Assembly: GCA_001460835.1 (NCBI GenBank)
Contig: CYKH01000459.1
Location: 22,705-86,704 of the forward strand
DNA from: Bodo saltans
Lineage: Eukaryota > Euglenozoa > Kinetoplastea > Eubodonida > Bodonidae
DNA: 64,000 bases
Direction: 5' to 3'
Shown: positions 58,042 to 64,000 of the stretch, in pieces
Position numbering within the stretch: position 1 is the first letter of the stretch
Layout of the letters: each line of letters starts with the position of its first letter
Position numbers and translations under genes: made by a program
Notes under the pieces: model-generated
The model's database searches: none
The model's input: the letters and a program-made list of their open reading frames with translations, nothing else
Told to the model about the DNA's origin: nothing

Positions 58042-59532
58042 ATGGTCCATAAGATCTGGGTAAAGAAACCAGGAGACCCAGATGACTGGGCGATTGGCAT
58101 TGTAGTGCAAGAGAGAACATCCACCATCGGAGATATCGTGGAGCATTGTAAAGGCATATTTCGAACCCCTCAAAAGGTGCGGGGGAGTGGTGTCATCCCT
58201 CCACAGGCATTGCGCACGAAAGACGGGCTTGTGCTGCACCCCGCCACGATGGCCGCATCGTGCAGTGGCTCCACTCTTGAGCTTATCTCTCTGCCTGTGA
58301 ACCGCCCGAAACAGAGCACAAGCTCGTTGGGGAACGTGACGCAGTCCACTGCCGCAGTCGGCTCGCATATGATCGTTCCTCCACTTGTATTGCCTGTGCG
58401 CCCGCACCTGGGCATCGGCGCACAGCGAACGATTCCGCTCGTGGATCATCATGGCAGTCACCACATTTCATCATCCTCCCCTAGCGCAGCGGCACAAGTT
58501 CTCCGATCCACAACCGCATCGCGGGTAGCAAGAACGAATATCCTTCCCCAGGCCACTCTCACTCTCCAACACAAGTCGGAGCAGCGCACTCAACAGTTGC
58601 GTGAAACAAGAAAGCAGATTGCACAAGCAGGCCAGCAGCATTCTTCACAAATCTTCCAACAACACCCAAGCATTCCTTCCTCGCCAGCTGCAGTCCCACG
58701 CTCAACGCCGCCGCCGTCTCAAGAAACAACAGTCCACCCCTCTGCATCTCCTGTTGTTGCACGGGCCGCTGCAACACCCCAGCAAAAGTTCCAACGCACA
58801 GAAGTTGATCGCACAAGACCAACAAGAACGCCGATCAGTCCCCAGCACAGCCATTCTGCTTCATCGGCACAAATCAACGACGAACATTACCAAAAACTGA
58901 CGTTCCACTCTCGAACACCCTCCTTCGCTTCCCCATCAGATCATCTCCGCAACGTTTCTCGTCCAGCACCCGTTGGACCACCACAAGGCCATCTGCAGCC
59001 CAACGCCACCACACCCGCTCCACAACCACAAACCCCCTCCACTATAACAACGACCCCACTCGTCCATAGTATCACCATACAACACCTTTGGCAAACAGTC
59101 TTATCAAAACACTCTGCTATCAACGCACCACTGCAACGCATTGCACAACAAAACACACCGCCCATCATAGCAGCACTCTGCAACAACGCGATACCCCACA
59201 ACCGCAGCACCTCCACCAAGCCCGACACACCTAGTATCACCAAAGAACTTGAGGCCAGCAGTGTTGCCGACGAGCTCAAACCAACCCACATCGCAGAGCT
59301 TGACGCTAATCGTATTGCAAACGACGCCGAGGCCAAGCGCGTTGCGGTGGAACTTGGGGCAAAGCGTATCACAGACGAGGCTGAGACCAAGCGTATTGCC
59401 GAGGAACTTGAGGCCAAGCGCATCGCAGCTGAACTCGAGGAAAAGCGTATTGCAGACGAGGCCGAAGCGAAACGCATCGCAGACGAGGCCGAGGCAAATC
59501 GTATCGCTGAGGTTGAGCTCCGTTTCGCATAA
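58042..59532 (+). CDS. ubiquitin-like N-terminus and charged 9-residue-repeat protein, first part
   Basis: The N-terminal ~90 residues (IWVKKPGDPDDWAIGIVV, ALRTKDGLVLHPATM, GSTLELISL) read like a ubiquitin-like beta-grasp, low certainty. Residues ~90-400 are Ser/Thr/Gln/Pro-rich and disordered. From ~405 a 9-residue repeat begins (AKRIADELE / AKRIADEAE), predicted to form a long charged single alpha-helix. The frame stops at 59530-59532, inside a 36-base segment (59513-59548) that is the base-by-base complement of the expected repeat. Without that segment the frame continues. The whole gene probably extends to 61102. Confidence 0.72.
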   Translation: MVHKIWVKKPGDPDDWAIGIVVQERTSTIGDIVEHCKGIFRTPQKVRGSGVIPPQALRTKDGLVLHPATMAASCSGSTLELISLPVNRPKQSTSSLGNVTQSTAAVGSHMIVPPLVLPVRPHLGIGAQRTIPLVDHHGSHHISSSSPSAAAQVLRSTTASRVARTNILPQATLTLQHKSEQRTQQLRETRKQIAQAGQQHSSQIFQQHPSIPSSPAAVPRSTPPPSQETTVHPSASPVVARAAATPQQKFQRTEVDRTRPTRTPISPQHSHSASSAQINDEHYQKLTFHSRTPSFASPSDHLRNVSRPAPVGPPQGHLQPNATTPAPQPQTPSTITTTPLVHSITIQHLWQTVLSKHSAINAPLQRIAQQNTPPIIAALCNNAIPHNRSTSTKPDTPSITKELEASSVADELKPTHIAELDANRIANDAEAKRVAVELGAKRITDEAETKRIAEELEAKRIAAELEEKRIADEAEAKRIADEAEANRIAEVELRFA

Positions 59533-59548
59533 CGTCTGCTCCGCCTTC
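59513..59548 (+). other. 36-base in-place complement of the local repeat
   Basis: Replacing each base by its complement without reversing the order (ttgagctc becomes aactcgag, and so on to the end) restores a perfect repeat unit of exactly the right length and frame. The reverse complement does not fit. Flanks on both sides are normal repeat. The segment creates the TAA at 59530. Confidence 0.9.
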
Positions 59549-60285
59549 CCAGACGCATTGCTGAGGAACTTGAGGCCAAGCGCATCGCTGAGGAACTCGA
59601 GGCAAAGCGTATTGCAGACGAGGCCGAGGCAAATCGTATCGCTGAGGAACTCGAGGCAAAGCGTATTGCAGACGAGGCCGAAGCCAGACGCATTGCTGAG
59701 GAGCTTGAGACAAAGCGTATTGCAGACGAGGCCGAAGCGAAACGCATCGCAGACGAGGCCGAGGCAAATCGTATCGCTGAGGAACTCGAGGCAAAGCGTA
59801 TTGCAGATGAGGCGGAAGCCAGCCGCATCGCAGATGAACGTGAAGCAAAGCGTATTGCAGATGAGGCGGAAGCGAAACGCATCGCAGCCGAGGCCGAGGC
59901 AAAGCGCATCGCTGAGGAACTTGAGGCAAAGCGAATCGCAGACGAGGCTGAGGCCAAGCGTATTGCCGACGAACTTGAGGCCAAGCGCATCGCAGATGAA
60001 CTCGAGGCCAAGCGTATCGCAGACGAGGCCGAGGCAAATCGCATCGCTGAGGAACTTGCGGCCAAGCGCATCGCAGATGAACGTGAAGCAAAGCGTATTG
60101 CAGATGAGGCGGAAGCGAAACGCATCGCAGCCGAGGCCGAGGCAAAGCGCATCGCTGAGGAACTTGAGGCAAAGCGAATCGCAGACGAGGCTGAGGCCAA
60201 GCGCATTGCCGACGAGGCCGAGGCAAATCGCATCGCTGAGGAACTTGCGGCCAAGCGCATCGCAGGCCAAGCGCATCGCAGATGA
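59533..60285 (+). CDS. charged-repeat protein, middle part
   Basis: A continuation in the same frame as the first part, made wholly of the AKRIADELE-type repeat. It ends at a stop at 60283 because of a 16-bp tandem duplication (60249-60264 and 60265-60280) that shifts the frame by one. It has no start of its own and should be read as an internal part of the gene 58042-61102. Confidence 0.65.
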   Translation, partial: RLLRLPRRIAEELEAKRIAEELEAKRIADEAEANRIAEELEAKRIADEAEARRIAEELETKRIADEAEAKRIADEAEANRIAEELEAKRIADEAEASRIADEREAKRIADEAEAKRIAAEAEAKRIAEELEAKRIADEAEAKRIADELEAKRIADELEAKRIADEAEANRIAEELAAKRIADEREAKRIADEAEAKRIAAEAEAKRIAEELEAKRIADEAEAKRIADEAEANRIAEELAAKRIAGQAHRR

Positions 60286-61102
60286 ACGTGAAGCAAAGCG
60301 TATTGCAGACGAGGCGGAAGCGAAACGCATCGCAGCCGAGGCCGAGGCAAAGCGCATCGCTGAGGAACTTGAGGCAAAGCGAATCGCAGACGAGGTTGAG
60401 GCCAAGCGCATTGCCGACAAACTTGAGGCCAAGCGCATCGCAGCTGAACTCGAGGCCAAGCGTATTGCAGATGAGGCCGAAGCCAGCCGCATTGCTGAGG
60501 AACGTGAGGCCAAGCGTATTGCCGAGGAACTTGAGGCCAAGCGCATCGCAGACGAGGCCGAAGCGAAACGCATCGCAGATGAACTCGAGGCCAAGCGTAT
60601 CGCAGACGAGGCTGAGGCCAAGCGTATTGCCGACGAACTTGAGGTCAAGCGCATCGCAGATGAACTCGAGGCAAAGCGCATCGCCGAGGAACTTGAAGCC
60701 AAGCGCATCGCAGATGAACTCGAGGCAAAGCGTATTGCCGACGAACTGGAGGCCAAGCGCATTGCTGATGAACTCGAATCAAAGCGGATTGCTGAGGAAC
60801 GTGAGGCAAAGCGTATTGATGAGGAACTTGGAGCCAAGCGCATTGCAGATGAACTTGAGGCAAAGCGTATCCTAGGGGACGCTGAGGCGAAGCCAACAGA
60901 TGTGGCTGTAGCAAAGCGCGGTGATGACGCCGCTGCAAAGCCTCTGGGAGCTTTCCAAGATCAACATTTGTCAGAAGATATGGAAAGGCGAGAAAGAGAA
61001 AAGGCTGAAGCGCAACGACGTCGTGCAGCGACTGTGGTGCAAAAACCGGCCAGCTTACTTTCCAAAGCACCACCTTCAGCGTCATACTTTCAAGAATTCT
61101 AG
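60266..61102 (+). CDS. charged-repeat protein, C-terminal part
   Basis: The repeat continues here in the shifted frame to about 60890, then a unique tail (DMERREREKAEAQRRRAATV) ends SASYFQEF. The sequence downstream turns directly into the HSP70 leader region. The earlier portion of this frame (from 59249) is an Arg/Ser/Gln-rich shadow of the repeat and is not protein-like. Confidence 0.68.
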   Translation, partial: AKRIADEREAKRIADEAEAKRIAAEAEAKRIAEELEAKRIADEVEAKRIADKLEAKRIAAELEAKRIADEAEASRIAEEREAKRIAEELEAKRIADEAEAKRIADELEAKRIADEAEAKRIADELEVKRIADELEAKRIAEELEAKRIADELEAKRIADELEAKRIADELESKRIAEEREAKRIDEELGAKRIADELEAKRILGDAEAKPTDVAVAKRGDDAAAKPLGAFQDQHLSEDMERREREKAEAQRRRAATVVQKPASLLSKAPPSASYFQEF

Positions 61103-61627
61103 AAGCCTGTGGACTAGCAGGTCTTGTTTTGTTGTTTCCTTTTATGCTTTTCTTTCTTTTCCATTCACTATTTGCCACCACTTCCGAAATCATTCATGCC
61201 CGCTTCTCTATCTTTCCTTGACATGCACAAGGTGGCTAGACTACACACCTTAGCAGGTCTTGTTTTGTTGTTTCCTTCTATACTTTTCTTTATTTTCCAT
61301 TCACTATTTGCCACCACTACCGAACTCATTCATGCCCGCTTCTCTATCTTTCCTTGACATGCACAAGGTGGCTAGACTACACACCCGTTCCACAGGAACA
61401 ACAAAAGCTTCTATTCAACCTATTTCTCCGTAATAACAGACACATGGCCTTCGAAGGCGCTATTGGTATTGACTTGGGCACCACGTACTCGTGCGTCGGT
61501 GTGTGGCAGTCATTCATGCCCGCTTCTCTATCTTTCCTTGACATGCACAAGGTAGCTAGACTACACACCCGTTCCACAGGAACAACAAAAGCTTCTATTC
61601 AACCTATTTCCCCGTAATAACAGACAC
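61103..61627 (+). repeat. duplicated HSP70 leader region
   Basis: Two nested duplications. A 136-bp unit (61115-61250, 61251-61386) differs at about five bases. A 184-bp unit (61326-61509, 61510-61693) includes the leader, the ATG and the first 22 HSP70 codons; the copies differ at three bases, with the one coding change synonymous (gaa/gag). The sequence from ctagactacacacc to the ATG recurs before the next HSP70 copy at 63993. Confidence 0.9.
61444..61617 (+). pseudogene. truncated HSP70 5' copy
   Basis: The first 22 residues match HSP70 ([20 protein letters not shown]); the frame then runs into the duplicated leader and stops. It lies immediately before the intact HSP70 and results from the 184-bp duplication. 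Confidence 0.88.
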
Positions 61628-62125
61628 ATGGCCTTCGAGGGCGCTATTGGTATTGACTTGGGCACCACGTACTCGTGCGTCGGTGTGTGGCAGAACGAGC
61701 GCGTTGAGATCATCGCCAACGACCAGGGCAACCGCACGACCCCGTCGTACGTCGCCTTCACGGACGCTGAGCGCCTGATCGGTGATGCGGCCAAGAACCA
61801 GGTCGCCATGAACCCCACCAACACCGTCTTCGACGCTAAGCGCCTGATCGGCCGCAAGTTCTCTGACTCCGCGGTGCAGGCGGACATGAAGCACTGGCCC
61901 TTCAAGGTCATCCACAAGGGCGACGAGAAGCCCGTCATCGAGATCCAGTTCCGCGGCGAGACCAAGGTCTTCCAGCCGGAGGAGATCAGCTCGATGGTGT
62001 TGATTAAGATGAAGGAGATCGCCGAGGCATACCTCGGCAAGGACGTGACGAAGGCCGTCGTGACCGTGCCCGCGTACTTCAACGACTCCCAGCGCCAGGC
62101 CACCAAGGATGCCGGCGCGATTGCG

Positions 62126-62157
<32 letters not shown>

Positions 62158-63056
62158 CACCGCCGCTGCCATCGCGTACGGTCTCGACAAGATCGAGGAC
62201 GGCCGCGAGCGCAACGTGCTGATCTTCGATCTCGGCGGCGGCACGTTCGATGTCACCCTGCTGACCATCGACGGCGGCATCTTCGAGGTCAAGGCCACCA
62301 ACGGCGACACCCACCTCGGTGGCGAGGACTTCGACAACCGCCTGGTGAACCACTTCATCGACGAGTTCAAGCGCAAGAACAAGGGCAAGGACCTGTCCGG
62401 CAGCCAGCGCGCCCTCCGCCGCCTGCGCACCGCGTGCGAGCGTGCCAAGCGCACCCTCTCGTCCGCCGCGCAGGCCACCATCGAGATCGACGCCCTGTTC
62501 GACAACATCGACTTCCAGGCCACGATCATGCGTGCGCGCTTCGAGGAGCTCTGCGGCGACCTCTTCCGCGGCACCCTGACCCCCGTCGAGCGCGTGCTGC
62601 AGGACGCCAAGATGGACAAGCGCGCCGTCCACGACGTCGTGCTGGTTGGCGGCTCCACCCGCATCCCCAAGGTGCAGCAGCTGGTGTCCGACTTCTTCGG
62701 CGGCAAGGAGCTGAACAAGAGCATCAACCCCGACGAGGCCGTCGCGTACGGCGCCGCCGTCCAGGCCTTCATCCTGACGGGCGGAAAGAGCAAGCAGACG
62801 GAGGGCCTGCTGCTGCTCGACGTGACACCCCTGACGCTCGGCATCGAGACCGCCGGCGGCGTCATGACCGCGCTCATCAAGCGCAACACGACGATCCCCA
62901 CCAAGAAGAGCCAGATCTTCTCGACGTACAGCGACAACCAGCCCGGCGTCCACATTCAGGTCTACGAGGGCGAGCGCGCCATGACCAAGGACTGCCACTC
63001 CCTCGGCACCTTCGACCTGTCCGGCATCCCACCCGCGCCCCGCGGTGTGCCCCAGA

Positions 63057-63093
<37 letters not shown>

Positions 63094-63607
63094 GAACGTG
63101 TCCGCGGAGGAGAAGGGCACCGGCAAGAAGAACCAGATCGTCATCACCAACGACAAGGGCCGCCTCAGCAAGTCGGACATTGAGCGCATGGTGAACGACG
63201 CCGCGAAGTTCGAGGCCCAGGACAAGCTCCAGCGCGACCGCGTCGACGCCAAGAACGGCCTGGAGAACTACTCGTACTCGATGAAGAACACCGTCGCCGA
63301 CCCCAACGTCGGTGGCAAGCTGGACGAGTCGGACAAGTCGGCCATCAACAGCGCCGTCGAGTCTGCCCTGCAGTGGCTGCAGAACAACCAGGAGGCGAGC
63401 AAGGAGGAGTTCGAGCACCGCCAGAAGGAGCTGGAGGGCATCTGCAACCCCATCATGACGAAGATGTACCAGGGTGCCGGCGGCGCTGCTGGCGGTATGC
63501 CCGGCGGCATGCCCGACATGAGCGGCTTCGGTGGTGCGGGCGCGGGTGCCGGTGCTGGCCCCAGCGCCTCGTCCTCCTCCGGCCCGAAGGTCGAGGAGGT
63601 CGACTAA
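61628..63607 (+). CDS. HSP70: cytosolic heat-shock protein 70
   Basis: An ATP-dependent chaperone, 659 residues, complete. The nucleotide-binding domain has [15 protein letters not shown] near the start, [38 protein letters not shown] and [13 protein letters not shown]. The substrate-binding domain follows from ~390, and the tail has GGMPGGMP and the terminal EEVD that recruits TPR co-chaperones, marking it as the cytosolic/nuclear form. GC-ending codons are used far more than in its neighbours, as in highly expressed kinetoplastid genes. It sits in a tandem array, as HSP70 does in many kinetoplastids: a truncated copy lies before it and another start follows at 63993. Expression is likely controlled through UTRs rather than a promoter. 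Confidence 0.98.
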
Positions 63608-63992
63608 GCTCGACGCAAGTCGGACTCAGTTACGCGCGCGTGCCCGTGCTGCTGCGCGGGTGCGCCTTGTGTCTGTGTGACGTAGAGGTGCTTTCTGTCC
63701 TCCCTGCCCACAAGCGTGAGTGCGCGAAGTCTCTGTTTTTGATTGGTTGTTATTTCGCTATTTCCGCCGCGCGTCCGCGACCGCCAGCTCCTGGAGGCGC
63801 GCCGTGCGGTGCACCGTTGTGGACTATGACGATCAAAAAAAGCGTGTGTGCCCCGTTGTTCATTGCTTGTTGTACTTGCTACCGTCAACACATTCTCTTG
63901 TTCTCTCACACGAAAGGTAGCTAGACTACACACCCGTTCCACAGGAACAACAAAAGCTTCTATTCAACCTATTTCCCCGTAATAACAGACAC
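63608..63992 (+). other. HSP70 intercopy spacer
   Basis: A 385-bp spacer between tandem HSP70 copies. It ends with a pyrimidine-rich tract (63885-63910), AG near 63917, and a ~75-bp leader identical to the one before the intact copy. In other kinetoplastids such spacers carry the 3' UTR heat-response elements; none can be pinpointed here. Confidence 0.75.
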
Positions 63993-64000
63993 ATGGCCTA
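63993..64000 (+). CDS. HSP70: start of next HSP70 copy, 3'-partial
   Basis: The ATG follows the same leader as the intact HSP70. Only Met-Ala and two bases (ta) are visible; the intact copy has tt here, so the second base of codon 3 differs, or the contig end is in error. Confidence 0.7.

Larger units (their letters stand above)
59250..60890 (+). repeat. about 60 units of a 27-bp coding repeat
   Basis: The unit encodes nine residues (AKRIADELE with E/D and L/A variants). A higher-order unit of 243 bp (9 units) is visible between gatgaacgtg at 59833 and 60076. The next occurrence, at 60281, is only 205 bp on, lacking two units and carrying a 16-bp tandem duplication. Units at the left end are more divergent. 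Confidence 0.9.

Noticed and set aside
59104-60843. 579- and 478-codon minus-strand frames over the charged repeat
   Set aside because: They are antisense readings of the 27-bp repeat (SSSAMRFAS-type), produced by periodicity. The + strand has the unique head and tail.
61561-62955. 464-codon minus-strand frame opposite HSP70
   Set aside because: Same cause; it is a second shadow frame of the GC-biased gene.
61604-63418. 604-codon minus-strand open frame opposite HSP70
   Set aside because: Long antisense frames opposite HSP70 are a known effect of its codon bias. The translation is Leu/Val/Asp-rich without motifs, and the + strand product is certain.

Overview
The window looks like nuclear DNA of a kinetoplastid flagellate, most likely a free-living bodonid close to Bodo saltans. 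This is inferred from gene content and layout; no database search was possible. All recognisable genes lie on the + strand. They are intronless, closely packed, and separated by short pyrimidine-rich spacers ending in AG, as expected for polycistronic transcription with trans-splicing. An eIF4E with a long PAM2-like N-terminal extension and a tandem HSP70 array also fit this group. There is no strand switch and no recognisable tRNA, rRNA, transposon or CRISPR array.

Layout. 1-4.9 kb: DExH RNA helicase, cut by the left edge. 5-7.3 kb: acidic protein broken by a 300-N gap, with duplicated and mosaic sequence around it. 7.4-8.6 kb: eIF4E. 9.4-11.2 kb: mitochondrial acyl-CoA dehydrogenase. 11.6-16.7 kb: R3H/zinc-ribbon protein, acylated TPR/IQ protein, B-box-like coiled-coil protein. 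16.9-19.6 kb: PIF1 helicase with a duplicated 3' end. 19.8-28.6 kb: HEAT-repeat protein, type I membrane protein with two DJ-1/PfpI-like lobes, acylated SNase-like nuclease, histidine phosphatase. 29.9-35.5 kb: large low-complexity protein split by a poly-A frameshift, then a METTL21-like methyltransferase. 35.8-46.9 kb: a giant WD40/coiled-coil/LysM-array protein. 47.2-57.8 kb: small basic protein, SPX-domain phosphate transporter (PHO91-like, broken by a 170-bp duplication), chromo-like protein, NT-C2/coiled-coil protein, OB-fold-like protein, LRR protein. 58.0-61.1 kb: a protein made largely of a 9-residue charged repeat, interrupted twice. 61.1-64 kb: start of a tandem cytosolic HSP70 array.

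Two themes stand out. The giant gene at 35785-46903 encodes about 21 LysM-like modules on a WD40/coiled-coil protein with no visible signal peptide, an architecture I do not recognise. Second, the window is full of local head-to-tail duplications (136-395 bp) and single-base frameshifts in otherwise intact genes. In the clearest case all differences between copies are synonymous, which points to two haplotypes assembled end to end rather than to pseudogenes. The strangest detail is at 59513-59548, where 36 bases are the in-place complement (not the reverse complement) of the surrounding repeat and introduce a stop codon.
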